From the NCBI RefSeq assembly GCF_025837155.1, contig NZ_CP107549.1, positions 2,418,001 through 2,482,000 on the forward strand: DNA of 64,000 bases, read 5' to 3'. Below the pieces are notes generated by a model. That model was not told where the DNA came from. It ran no database searches and worked only from the letters and a program-made list of their open reading frames with translations. The stretch is from Pseudomonas sp. Z8(2022). GTDB lineage: Bacteria; Pseudomonadota; Gammaproteobacteria; Pseudomonadales; Pseudomonadaceae. This document shows, piece by piece, positions 1-11,315 of this stretch (positions are counted from its first letter, which is position 1; every line of letters begins with the position of its first letter). A program made the translations under genes and the position numbers.

Positions 1-745
1 TGAATGCCCGTGCAGCCACTACCGGATGATATTCGTTGCGTCCCGGCATATTGGCCTTGGGGTTGGTGAACGAATGCACCGCGCCGCCATAGCTGACCAG
101 CTGCCAATCCACCTTGGCGGCCTTCATCTCGGCGATGAAGCCATCGACCTGCTCCTGCGGTACCGCCGGGTCATCCGCGCCATGCAGCACCAGTACTGGC
201 GCCTTGATGTTCTTGGCATCGGCCGGGTTGGGCGTGTCCAGATTGCCGTGGAAGGACACGAAACCCTTCAGCGGCGCGCCCGAGCGGGCCAGTTCCAGCA
301 CCGTACCGCCACCGAAGCAGAAGCCGATGGCGCCGAGCCGGTCAACGTCCAGTGCCACCTCGCCGCTCTGTGCCTTGAGCACATCGACCGCTGCCTGGGC
401 ACGCTTGCGCATCAGCGGGCGGTCGGCGCGCACCTTGCCGGCTGCGGCGCCCGCCTCTTCGGCGTTAGTAGGGCGAATGGAGTTGCCGTACATGTCGGCG
501 ACGAACACCACATACTTGTCGCCTGCGGCTCGAGCAGCCTTGGCCACGGTGTCCTCGTTCACGCCCATCCAGCTGGGCACGGCGAGCAGCCCCGGACGAG
601 GCGCGGTCACCGAATCGTCGTAGACCAGCACACCTTCGAAGGCTTCGCCATCGATCTTGTAAGGAACCGGCTTGGTCACGACTGCCGCATCGGCAAGACC
701 GGCGAACGCGGCGCACAAAAGGGGAACCAGTGTCTTCTTCTGCAT
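1..745 (-). CDS. Dienelactone hydrolase family protein, periplasmic (3' end cut by window)
   Basis: Alpha/beta hydrolase of the dienelactone hydrolase family, which hydrolyses small esters or lactones; the substrate cannot be read from sequence. The reading frame starts at the ATG at 745 and runs off the left edge, leaving about 248 residues. Residues 1-20 look like a signal peptide (two Lys, a hydrophobic core, then Ala-Asp-Ala), so the product is probably exported, which is unusual for classical cytosolic dienelactone hydrolases. The family triad is visible: nucleophile Cys143 in GFCFGG, an Asp at 191/192 in HGADDP, and His224 in AVHSF. It is read leftward with a 94-bp gap to the regulator gene on its right. 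The family call is firm, the substrate unknown. Confidence 0.88.
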   Translation of the reverse strand, partial: MQKKTLVPLLCAAFAGLADAAVVTKPVPYKIDGEAFEGVLVYDDSVTAPRPGLLAVPSWMGVNEDTVAKAARAAGDKYVVFVADMYGNSIRPTNAEEAGAAAGKVRADRPLMRKRAQAAVDVLKAQSGEVALDVDRLGAIGFCFGGGTVLELARSGAPLKGFVSFHGNLDTPNPADAKNIKAPVLVLHGADDPAVPQEQVDGFIAEMKAAKVDWQLVSYGGAVHSFTNPKANMPGRNEYHPVVAARAF

Positions 746-839
746 GGTAAGGACCTGCCCTTCAATGGTAGGCCCCTAACAATAGCCGCGTACAATGCGA
801 TCGCCAAATGGCCAATGCAGCAGTTTCAGACAGAAGGTT

Positions 840-1840
840 TCAAGCCACAGGCCGTTCGTCCCAGCGTTCCTTGATGAGCAGGATTTCCGGCAGGCAGCCG
901 ATGAACAGCTCGACCAGGCGCGGATCGAAATGACGTCCGCTCTGTTCACGCAGATAGGCTACTGCCTGCTCCACCGGCCAGGCCGGCTTGTAGGGCCGCA
1001 CGCTGGTCAGCGCGTCGAATACGTCGGCAATGGCGACGATACGCCCCTCAAGGGGAATCTCTTCACCGCTCAGGCCATTGGGATAACCACTGCCATCCCA
1101 CTTCTCATGGTGCGACAGGGCAATCCGTTGCGCGGTGCGCAGCAGCCCGGAACTGTGCTCGCCGATGATCCGTGCACCGATCTCGACGTGCTGACGCATC
1201 ACCTGCCACTCCTGGTCGTCGAGCTTGCCTGGCTTGCGCAGTACCGCATCGGGAATGCCGATCTTGCCGACATCATGCATCGGCGCAGCGTTCAGCAGTT
1301 CCTCGGCGGCGCTCTCGCTGAATCCGGCGGCCAGCGCCAGGACCTTGGCAAAATGACTCATGCGGATCACGTGCAGACCGGTCTCGTTGTCCTTGTATTC
1401 CGCCGCCATACCCAGGCGCTGGACGATCTGCAGACGGGTCTGCTTGAGCTCTTCAACACGCACCAGCGAAAGATGAGTGCGCACGCGAGCGCGCACGATG
1501 GGTGGGCTGACCGGCTTGGTGATGTAGTCCACCGCCCCAACTTCGAAGCCACGGGTTTCATCGGCGACATCCCCCAGGGCTGTGACGAAAATCACCGGTA
1601 TCGACTGCAGCCGAGGATTGGCCTTGAGCTTCTCGCACACCTCATAGCCGGTCATGCCCGGCATCATCACATCCAGCAGGATCAGCTCGGGCAGCTCGCG
1701 CTCGGCCATCTCCAGCGCACGTGCGCCTTCCTTGGCAAACAGCAGGCGATAGTCGTCCTGCAGGATATGGCGTAGTACCTGCAGGTTGGTGGGTTCGTCA
1801 TCGACCAGCAGCAACAGCGGGCGGGTATCGGCAACCGGAG

Positions 1841-1844
<4 letters not shown>
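840..1844 (-). CDS. Two-component response regulator with HD-GYP phosphodiesterase domain
   Basis: 334 residues. An N-terminal receiver domain (about 1-125) has the acidic pair Asp15/Asp16, phosphoacceptor Asp58 in LLDVMMPG, Thr87 and Lys109. An HD-GYP domain follows (about 140-330) with His189-Asp190 in MHDVGKIG, then SHHEKWDGSGYP and the conserved RPYK stretch. HD-GYP proteins of this architecture hydrolyse cyclic di-GMP, so phosphorylation probably controls local c-di-GMP levels. Its ATG overlaps the TGA of the upstream hybrid kinase by four bases (ATGA), showing translational coupling and marking that kinase as the likely partner. No C-terminal DNA-binding domain is present. Metal-binding residues look intact, so activity is expected but unproven. 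Confidence 0.93.
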
Positions 1845-5533
<3,689 letters not shown>

Positions 5534-5628
5534 ACAGCCTCAGGCCGCGCAGAGGCGTCGGCAAATTGCCAGCATCTGAAACGACGGGACCGCGCTTGTC
5601 AATTAAAGCCGATCAATCACACCTATAG

Positions 5629-5652
5629 AAAAGCCCGCCGAGGCGGGCTTTT
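5629..5652 (-). terminator. Rho-independent terminator after htpG
   Basis: Perfect 11-bp stem AAAAGCCCGCC/GGCGGGCTTTT with a two-base centre, 15 bp past the htpG stop. The arms carry A and T runs on both sides. It ends leftward htpG transcription just before the hybrid kinase gene. Confidence 0.88.
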
Positions 5653-5667
5653 CTGCTACCGGACCAA

Positions 5668-7572
5668 TCAGGCGGAGAGTTCCACCAACAGCTTGTTCAG
5701 GCGCTGCACATAGGCGGCCGGGTCCTTCAGGCTGTCGCCCGCGGCCAGCGCTGCCTGATCGAACAGGATGTGCGAAAGGTCGGCGAAGCGATCCTCGTCG
5801 GCCTCGCCATCCAGTTTCTCGATCAGCGGGTGACCCGGGTTGATCTCGAAGATCGGCTTGGACTCCGGCACCTTCTGCCCGCTGGCCTCGAGGATCTGGC
5901 GCATCTGCAGCCCTAGGTCCTGTTCGCCGATGGCCAGAATTGCTGGCGAATCGGTCAGGCGGTGGGAAACACGCACCTCGGCGACCTGCTCACCCAGCGC
6001 ACCTTTCAGGCGCTCGATCAGTCCCTCCTTGGCCTTGGCGACCTCTTCCTGAGCCTTCTTGTCCTCTTCCGAGTCCAGCTTGCCCAGATCCAGATCGCCG
6101 CGGGCGACGTCGACGAACTGCTTGCCGTCGAATTCGGTCAGGTAGCTCATCAGCCATTCGTCGATGCGGTCGGTGAGCAGCAGCACCTCGATACCCTTCT
6201 TGCGGAAGACTTCCAGGTGCGGGCTGTTCTTGATCTGCGCGTAGGATTCGCCGGTGAGGTAGTAGATCTTGTCCTGGCCTTCCTTGAGGCGACCGAGGTA
6301 ATCGGCCAGCGACACGGACTGCTCGTCGCCCTCGCCAGCGGTGGAGGCAAAACGCAGCAGGCTGGCGATCTTCTCCTTGTTGGCGAAATCTTCCGCCGGG
6401 CCTTCCTTGAGTACCTGGCCGAAGGCCTTCCAGAAAGTCTTGTAGTCGTCCGGCTTGTCCTTGGCCAGCTTCTCCAGCATGTCCAGCACGCGCTTGGTCA
6501 GCGCCGACTTCATGGAGTCGATGACCGGACCGGACTGCAGGATTTCGCGGGAAACGTTCAGCGACAGGTCGTTGGAATCGACCACACCCTTGATGAAGCG
6601 CAGGTACAGCGGCAGGAACTGATCGGCCTGATCCATGATGAATACGCGCTGCACATAGAGCTTGAGGCCCTTGGGCGCTTCGCGGTGGTACAGGTCGAAC
6701 GGTGCACGAGCCGGTACGTACAGCAGCGAGGTGTACTCCAGTTTGCCTTCGACCTTGTTGTGGCTCCAGCTCAGCGGGTTCTCGAAGTCATGCCCGACAT
6801 GTTTGTAGAACTCCTGATATTCCTCGTCCTTGACCTCGGTGCGCGGACGGGTCCACAGGGCGCTGGCGCGGTTGACGGTTTCCCACTCGACCTCGGCCGG
6901 TTTGTCCTTCTCCTCGCCGTAATGCTCCTTGGGCAGTTCGATGGGCAGCGCGATATGGTCGGAGTATTTCTTGACGATGTTGCGCAGGCGCCAGCCATCG
7001 GCGAACTCTTCCTCGCCGCTCTTGAGGTGCAGGACGATGCGCGTACCACGCTCGGCCTTGTCGATGGTGGCCACCTCGAACTCGCCCTCGCCCTTGCTCG
7101 ACCAGTGCACGCCTTCGCTGGCCGGAGTACCGGCACGGCGGCTGAACACGTCGACCTTGTCGGCGACGATGAACGCCGAATAGAAGCCCACACCGAACTG
7201 ACCGATCAGGTGCGAGTCCTTCTTCTGGTCACCGGAGAGATTCTTCAGGAAGTCCGCGGTACCGGACTTGGCGATGGTGCCCAGATGCGCGATGACTTCC
7301 TCGCGGTTCATGCCAATGCCGTTGTCTTCGATCGTGACGGTCTTGGCGTCCTTGTCGAAGGACAGGCGGATCTTCAGGTCGGCACCGCCCTCGAGCAGCT
7401 CGGGCTTGGCCAGCGCCTCGAAACGCAGCTTGTCGGCGGCGTCGGAGGCGTTGGAGATCAACTCGCGCAGGAAGATTTCCTTGTTCGAGTACAGCGAATG
7501 GATCATCAGGTGCAGCAGTTGCTTCACCTCGGTCTGGAAGCCCAGGGTCTCTTTTTGAGTTTCCACACTCAT
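5668..7572 (-). CDS. htpG: Molecular chaperone HtpG (bacterial Hsp90)
   Basis: 634 residues, the usual length for bacterial Hsp90. This cytosolic ATP-dependent homodimeric chaperone remodels client proteins with DnaK. The N-terminal GHKL ATPase domain shows [13 protein letters not shown] (catalytic Glu37, Asn41) and DNGIGM (Asp83), with the lid glycine motif [11 protein letters not shown]. The middle domain contains the conserved NVSREILQ, and a C-terminal dimerisation domain follows without the eukaryotic MEEVD tail. The ATG at 7572 is preceded by a GGAG about 11 bases upstream. The gene is monocistronic: a sigma-32 type promoter lies upstream and a strong terminator lies downstream. Confidence 0.98.
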   Translation of the reverse strand: MSVETQKETLGFQTEVKQLLHLMIHSLYSNKEIFLRELISNASDAADKLRFEALAKPELLEGGADLKIRLSFDKDAKTVTIEDNGIGMNREEVIAHLGTIAKSGTADFLKNLSGDQKKDSHLIGQFGVGFYSAFIVADKVDVFSRRAGTPASEGVHWSSKGEGEFEVATIDKAERGTRIVLHLKSGEEEFADGWRLRNIVKKYSDHIALPIELPKEHYGEEKDKPAEVEWETVNRASALWTRPRTEVKDEEYQEFYKHVGHDFENPLSWSHNKVEGKLEYTSLLYVPARAPFDLYHREAPKGLKLYVQRVFIMDQADQFLPLYLRFIKGVVDSNDLSLNVSREILQSGPVIDSMKSALTKRVLDMLEKLAKDKPDDYKTFWKAFGQVLKEGPAEDFANKEKIASLLRFASTAGEGDEQSVSLADYLGRLKEGQDKIYYLTGESYAQIKNSPHLEVFRKKGIEVLLLTDRIDEWLMSYLTEFDGKQFVDVARGDLDLGKLDSEEDKKAQEEVAKAKEGLIERLKGALGEQVAEVRVSHRLTDSPAILAIGEQDLGLQMRQILEASGQKVPESKPIFEINPGHPLIEKLDGEADEDRFADLSHILFDQAALAAGDSLKDPAAYVQRLNKLLVELSA

Positions 7573-7590
7573 GGTCGTCTAACTCCACAT

Positions 7591-7625
7591 GCAGGACTAT
7601 GCCGCGCGAGCGGCGGATGTCCTGC
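7591..7625 (-). other. Palindromic hairpin in the htpG leader
   Basis: Imperfect palindrome: outer arms GCAGGAC/GTCCTGC (7591-7597 and 7619-7625) and inner arms GCCGC/GCGGC around a four-base loop. On the leftward transcript it lies between the predicted htpG start point (about 7619) and the ribosome binding site, which it does not cover. It could be a 5' stabilising hairpin or a DNA operator overlapping the start point. Confidence 0.5.
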
Positions 7626-7653
7626 AGATGGGGGCAGTATGATCAATTTCAAG
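7626..7653 (-). promoter_or_regulatory. Heat-shock (sigma-32/RpoH) promoter of htpG
   Basis: On the minus strand, CTTGAAA (7653-7647), a 13-base spacer, then CCCCATCT (7633-7626). This matches the RpoH consensus CTTGAAA-N13-CCCCATnT almost exactly. The predicted start point is near 7619, about 47 bases before the htpG ATG. Confidence 0.85.
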
Positions 7654-7660
7654 GGCTTAA

Positions 7661-7801
7661 CAGGCTGTTGAAAAACTATCTGCGTTGCCATTGCTGCGTT
7701 AAAAACAGGCTCAAAATGCTCATTTACAACTTGTAAACTCCGCTTTCTCGCCTGTTTTTGCCTTGCACTGGCTGCCTCGCCTACGTTTTTTCAACGGCCT
7801 C
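7661..7801. repeat. MITE-like palindromic intergenic repeat (about 140 bp)
   Basis: A long imperfect inverted repeat centred on 7730. The core TTTACAA-C-TTGTAAA is perfect, inner arms share AAAAACAGGC/GCCTGTTTTT, and outer arms share GTTGAAAAA/TTTTTCAAC with GGC/GCC ends. The arms diverge in between, so only parts pair. It fills the space between the stop codon of the unknown gene at 7802 and the htpG heat-shock promoter. Similar GTTGAAAAAC-bounded palindromes are, from memory, dispersed in some Pseudomonas genomes. No transposase is present and no second copy was noticed here. Confidence 0.6.
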
Positions 7802-9049
7802 TTAGGGTTCGAGCAGCTCCAGACGGCCGATTTCTTCCGGCCTGAAACTGAAGCTGGCCTGCCCGCCGCCACTTCCCATTTGCTGAGCCAGACGAATGCT
7901 GCCGTCGGCATCGATGCCGACGAAACGCCCCTCCACGGTACCGCCACTGGCGCGGCTCAGGCGCATGCTGAGGTTACGGTACTGCTCGGGGTTGCGTTGC
8001 AGACGCGCCAGACTGAAGCGCTGCCGGCGGTCGACAGGGCGACTCAGCCGCTCCTCGGCTGCATCCGCCTCACGTTGCGGCGCAGACTGTGCCGTGGTCA
8101 CGGCAGGCAGTGCCGGGAAATGATCGCCCTCCACGGTCCACCCCTGTTCGGCGCGTTTGTGCAGACGGACCGGCAAATGCTCGCTACGGCCGTCGACCTG
8201 TGCATCGATCTGCAGCTCCAGGGTGTCGCCTGCGAAGGTGAACACCGGCAACTCCAGCTCGCGCACCTCGCGCGTGGCGAAGCGCCGCTGCAGGTAGTCC
8301 TGCAGGATATGGGCGATGGTGTCACGGGAATCGAAATGTGCATCGACCTCGCCATCGGCGTAGCGCAAACGATCACGGTACAGCTCGACGCGACCACTGA
8401 GGCTGGTCTTGAAGCGAGGCGGCAATACCAGATGGAAGTCGCCAACCAGGCGATTCGGTGCCTGCGGCTGCAGGTCCAGATGCAGGGTGTAGCCGCGGCC
8501 GAGACGGCGTGCCTCGGGCAAATCCTGCTCGGGCAACAACCAGCTCAGCTCGACCTCGGGCAGGTCGCCGCTATCCTGCGGCAACACGTCGATACGCACC
8601 GGGCCATCGACTGGCTGCGGCAGGCGAATGCTCAGTTCACGCTGGGCGAAGAAGTCCAGCCCCTCACGCAGCACCAGTACGCCGTCGATCAGTTCCCCCT
8701 GCTGCGGTCGAAACGGCTGGCCATTGAGCTCACCATTGAGGTCGATGGCCAACTCCGCCGGCGCCTGTACTTCCGGTTTGAGCCAGTCCAGACGAGCGAT
8801 CGCTGCCAGACGCTCGGCATCCTTGCTGGCCAACAGCGTCATGCCCACCACCAGCGGGATGATGCCAAGCCCGACCAGAGCAACCGCACTGCGTGCACGT
8901 CTCCAGTGGCTGATGACGTAGAACAAGGTGATCGGCGGCACCAGGCTGCCCCAGCCCCACAACAGACTGGTGGCGAACGCGCGCATCACCAGCCACACCA
9001 GACCGGCCAGCATCAGCAACAGGCCACCAATTATCAGCAACGCATCCAT
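7802..9049 (-). CDS. Membrane-anchored protein of unknown function
   Basis: 415 residues; I do not recognise a characterised family. Residues 1-70 hold two or three hydrophobic segments separated by the basic turn SHWRRARS. The rest is hydrophilic and beta-rich, suggesting an N-terminally anchored globular domain. The last 70 residues (RLSRASGGTVEGRFVGIDADGSIRL onwards in outline) resemble a small beta-barrel, with alternating hydrophobics and a Gly-rich loop. Its stop codon touches the palindromic repeat, whose hairpin may end transcription. It is followed upstream, across 61 bp, by two thioesterase genes on the same strand. It is conserved next to htpG in other pseudomonads as far as I recall. 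Confidence 0.7.
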   Translation of the reverse strand: MDALLIIGGLLLMLAGLVWLVMRAFATSLLWGWGSLVPPITLFYVISHWRRARSAVALVGLGIIPLVVGMTLLASKDAERLAAIARLDWLKPEVQAPAELAIDLNGELNGQPFRPQQGELIDGVLVLREGLDFFAQRELSIRLPQPVDGPVRIDVLPQDSGDLPEVELSWLLPEQDLPEARRLGRGYTLHLDLQPQAPNRLVGDFHLVLPPRFKTSLSGRVELYRDRLRYADGEVDAHFDSRDTIAHILQDYLQRRFATREVRELELPVFTFAGDTLELQIDAQVDGRSEHLPVRLHKRAEQGWTVEGDHFPALPAVTTAQSAPQREADAAEERLSRPVDRRQRFSLARLQRNPEQYRNLSMRLSRASGGTVEGRFVGIDADGSIRLAQQMGSGGGQASFSFRPEEIGRLELLEP

Positions 9050-9110
9050 CTACAGAATCCTTGTCATTGTTTCGCTGCGCTGCCATGCCGCTCGGCTTTC
9101 CGGGCGGAAC

Positions 9111-9557
9111 TCAGGGCTCATCGACCTTGAAATGGGCACGGGCGGTGGCGATGGGCTCGGTCTGGGTGGTTTGCCAGGCGGTGATCGCCACATTGGCCAC
9201 CCGCCGCCCCTGGCGCCAGACCTGGCATTGCGCGTAGGTGTCACGATAATGGCCGGCGCGCAGGTAATCTATCGAGAAGTCGATGATTTTCGGCAAATGT
9301 GGAATGCCCATGAACATCAGCAGATGCAACATGGCGGCGTGCTCCATGAAGCCGGCGATCACTCCGCCGTGCAGCGCTGGCAGCATGGGATTGCCGATGC
9401 AATCCTGATTGGCCGGCAGGCGGAAGACCATGTCGTCCCCCAGGCGCAGGCACTCGATACCGAGCAGCTTGGCGTAGGGAATCAAGTTGATCAGCGGGTC
9501 GTAATCGTTTTGCTGATGGGCGCGCGCCACCAGTTGTTCCAGATTCAGTGCACTCAT
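9111..9557 (-). CDS. PaaI-type hotdog-fold thioesterase
   Basis: 148 residues, a single hotdog domain of the acyl-CoA thioesterase PaaI group. The central helix segment LHGGVIAGFMEHAAML matches the HGG motif that follows the substrate pocket, and the beta strand IDYLRAGH precedes RRVANVAITAW in the usual family order. It probably hydrolyses aryl- or short acyl-CoA thioesters in the cytosol. The start at 9557 overlaps the stop of the neighbouring paralogous thioesterase by four bases (ATGA), so the two are co-translated and may act together or form heteromers. The specific acyl-CoA is unknown. Confidence 0.88.
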   Translation of the reverse strand: MSALNLEQLVARAHQQNDYDPLINLIPYAKLLGIECLRLGDDMVFRLPANQDCIGNPMLPALHGGVIAGFMEHAAMLHLLMFMGIPHLPKIIDFSIDYLRAGHYRDTYAQCQVWRQGRRVANVAITAWQTTQTEPIATARAHFKVDEP

Positions 9558-10006
9558 GCCCCAATCCCCTTGCCGGCATTCACCTTGCCCATACGCATGA
9601 AGGTCCCGACCACGTGAGCGATGGGTTGCTCGGGGTCATCCTGATAGGCGTAACCACGGGTGAAGATCACATGAGGCGTGACCCGATAGCATTCGGCAAA
9701 GCCGAACACGTCCTTGCCGGGCTCCGCCGGGTGCATGTAGTCGATGCGCAGGTCCAGCGTCGGACAGATCTCGAAGTCCGGCAGCACACATACGGTGGAG
9801 ATGCCACAGGTGGTATCCATCAACGCGGTGATCGCGCCACCATGGATCACCCCGCTATCCGGGTTGCCGACGATTTGCTGGCTATAGGGCAGGCGCAGGG
9901 TCAGCCCCTCGGCATCGGCCGCCTGCACCTGCATGCCAAGCACCTGGCAATGGCGCAGGGCCGATAGGAAGCGCTGGGCGCGCTCCAGAACTGGGGAAGT
10001 GCTCAT
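9554..10006 (-). CDS. PaaI-type hotdog-fold thioesterase, second of a coupled pair
   Basis: 150 residues when started at the ATG at 10006, which has AGAGGT seven bases upstream; an in-frame ATG at 10069 lacks a ribosome site and family support. The hotdog motif is clear: NPDSGVIHGGAITALMDTTCG with Asp in the helix after HGG, then LDLRIDYMHPAEPG. The product is a cytosolic acyl-CoA thioesterase of undefined specificity. It shares little beyond the fold signature with the downstream paralogue, so the pair is an old duplication or assembled cluster. ATGA overlap couples their translation. Confidence 0.88.
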   Translation of the reverse strand: MSTSPVLERAQRFLSALRHCQVLGMQVQAADAEGLTLRLPYSQQIVGNPDSGVIHGGAITALMDTTCGISTVCVLPDFEICPTLDLRIDYMHPAEPGKDVFGFAECYRVTPHVIFTRGYAYQDDPEQPIAHVVGTFMRMGKVNAGKGIGA

Positions 10007-10092
10007 CTTTGTACCTCTTGATGGCAACGCAAGGGCGCGCATGATAGCGCCAGGCGACAGATGCGGCACGGCCTGCTGCGCATAACGACAAT

Positions 10093-10119
10093 GAACTTAT
10101 GCGGTTCTGCTCTTTCGAA
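10093..10119 (+). promoter_or_regulatory. AlgU/RpoE-type promoter of the first small lipoprotein
   Basis: GAACTT (10093-10098), 16 bases, TCGAA (10115-10119), close to the AlgU (sigma-22) consensus GAACTT-N16/17-TCtgA. The predicted start near 10125 gives a leader of about 30 bases with AAGGAG before the ATG at 10154. Confidence 0.65.
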
Positions 10120-10153
10120 AAAATGTAATGGCATTTTTTTCAAGGAGAACAAT

Positions 10154-10429
10154 ATGCAGAAAACACTCGCTTATGCCGTCATGCTGGCCGCCACGCTGGG
10201 CCTTGCCGCCTGTGACAAGCCCTCCGAGAACACCGCCGAAGAAGCCCGCGAGGCACAGTCCGAGGCGCAGGAATCGGCGAACGAAGCAGCCGAGCTGCGC
10301 AACGAAGCGGCTCAGGAGCGCGCCGAGGAGAATCGTGAAGAAGCCATTGACCAGATGCCGCCGTCCGAATCCGAGCCGGCCGAGCCGGTGATTTCGCCCG
10401 ACACCCCGGCCGATGAAACCGATCAGTAA
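10154..10429 (+). CDS. Small Ala/Glu-rich lipoprotein
   Basis: 91 residues. A lipoprotein signal peptide ends in the lipobox L-A-A-C with the lipidated Cys at residue 20; the next residues are Asp-Lys. Asp at +2 is the classical inner-membrane retention signal, although Pseudomonas rules are broader. The mature part is almost entirely Ala/Glu/Asn/Gln-rich and helical (residues 25-65), probably a coiled coil, ending in an acidic Pro-rich tail. Start chosen at 10154 because AAGGAG lies at 10142-10147 and it gives the lipoprotein signal. An AlgU-type promoter and a terminator frame it as a single-gene unit, followed by a paralogue. The function is unknown, probably in the envelope stress response. 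Confidence 0.85.
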   Translation: MQKTLAYAVMLAATLGLAACDKPSENTAEEAREAQSEAQESANEAAELRNEAAQERAEENREEAIDQMPPSESEPAEPVISPDTPADETDQ

Positions 10430-10444
10430 CCTCTGCTGAGCCTC

Positions 10445-10470
10445 AAGCCCGCGCCCTCTGGCGCGGGCTT
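10445..10470 (+). terminator. Terminator between the two lipoprotein genes
   Basis: Perfect 11-bp stem AAGCCCGCGCC/GGCGCGGGCTT with a four-base loop, 15 bp after the first lipoprotein stop, followed by GGCTTT. It separates the two lipoprotein genes into independent transcription units. Confidence 0.75.
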
Positions 10471-10486
10471 GGCTTTGGGGGCCCAG

Positions 10487-10513
10487 GAACTTCGCTTCGC
10501 TCGTTCGCTCCAA
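10487..10513 (+). promoter_or_regulatory. AlgU/RpoE-type promoter of the second small lipoprotein
   Basis: GAACTT (10487-10492), 16 bases, TCCAA (10509-10513). Spacing and -35 box are identical to the promoter of the preceding lipoprotein gene. The leader to the GTG at 10568 would be about 50 bases. Confidence 0.6.
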
Positions 10514-10567
10514 GTAGCACGGATGACGCCACGCGCCATCATCCGCACCACACATGGAGATGTAACC

Positions 10568-10858
10568 GTGCAAAAACCATTTACCTATGCCCTGCTGCTC
10601 GCGGCCATGCTAGGCCTGGCGGCCTGCGAACAAACCCCTGAAGACAAGCTGGAGTCCGCCAAAGAGTCCGTTTCCGAAGCGGCCGAGTCCATGGGTGAAG
10701 CTGCCGAACAAGCCGGTGAAGCCATCGAGCAGAAAACAGATGAAGTGATGGGTACCGAACCCACCACAGGCGAGAAGATCGAAGAAGCGGCAGATGACGC
10801 CGCGGACGCAATCGAGGACGCCGGTGACGAGATCAGTGACGCGGCCGAAGGCCGATAA
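10568..10858 (+). CDS. Small Ala/Glu-rich lipoprotein, paralogue of the preceding gene
   Basis: 96 residues from a GTG start, chosen because it gives a signal peptide almost identical to that of the preceding lipoprotein (LGLAAC, Cys20) with GGAG about eight bases upstream; an in-frame ATG at 10523 would bury the signal. The mature part is a long run of Ala, Glu and Asp with heptad-like spacing (residues 28-95), so an extended acidic helix is likely. Signal sequence, length and composition mark it as a tandem duplicate, though the mature sequences differ. Each copy has its own AlgU-like promoter and terminator. The function is unknown. Confidence 0.8.
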   Translation: MQKPFTYALLLAAMLGLAACEQTPEDKLESAKESVSEAAESMGEAAEQAGEAIEQKTDEVMGTEPTTGEKIEEAADDAADAIEDAGDEISDAAEGR

Positions 10859-10875
10859 CCCCCTTCGCTGAAAAT

Positions 10876-10908
10876 GACAAGGCCCGCTCGATGCGGGCCT
10901 TGTCGTTT
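10876..10908 (+). terminator. Terminator after the second lipoprotein
   Basis: Perfect 12-bp stem GACAAGGCCCGC/GCGGGCCTTGTC with a five-base loop at 10876-10904, then GTTT. It sits 17 bp after the stop and faces the converging MAPEG gene. Confidence 0.85.
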
Positions 10909-10922
10909 CCGCGCGCCGCCTG

Positions 10923-11315
10923 CTACAGCGCGGGGCTCAGCATCAGCAAAAGGCTGCAGGCCAGGCCCACAACCCATACCAGACTGCGCTGCCAGTGCAG
11001 ATCCCACCAGTAGAACAGCAGATAAAATACGCGACTGACGACGAAGGTGATCGCCAGTGCGTCGATCAGAAAACCGTAGGTCTGCGTGGTGTGCGCCATC
11101 AGCACGCCGGCTGCGAACAACGGGAATGCCTCGATGCTGTTCAGGTGAGCGGCCAGGGCACGAGCACCAAACCCGGTCAGGCGTGCCTGCTGCGCCCGGG
11201 GATGATGGTTGTCGTAGCGCCCGCCACCCTCTTCGGCCATGGCCTTGGCCAGCGGTGCCTTGGCGATGAAGATCAACAGGGCGCTGATGAACACGCACCA
11301 GAATGGAATGCTCAT
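10923..11315 (-). CDS. MAPEG family membrane protein
   Basis: 130 residues with four predicted transmembrane helices. It belongs to the MAPEG superfamily (glutathione-linked microsomal enzymes); the family signature HLNSIEAFPLFAAGVL is present at about residues 57-72, with RVFYLLFYWWDLHWQRS near the last helices. Bacterial members are mostly uncharacterised and some conjugate glutathione. The start overlaps the stop of the DUF599 gene upstream by four bases (ATGA), so the two membrane proteins are co-translated. No signal peptide beyond the first helix. Confidence 0.9.
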   Translation of the reverse strand: MSIPFWCVFISALLIFIAKAPLAKAMAEEGGGRYDNHHPRAQQARLTGFGARALAAHLNSIEAFPLFAAGVLMAHTTQTYGFLIDALAITFVVSRVFYLLFYWWDLHWQRSLVWVVGLACSLLLMLSPAL

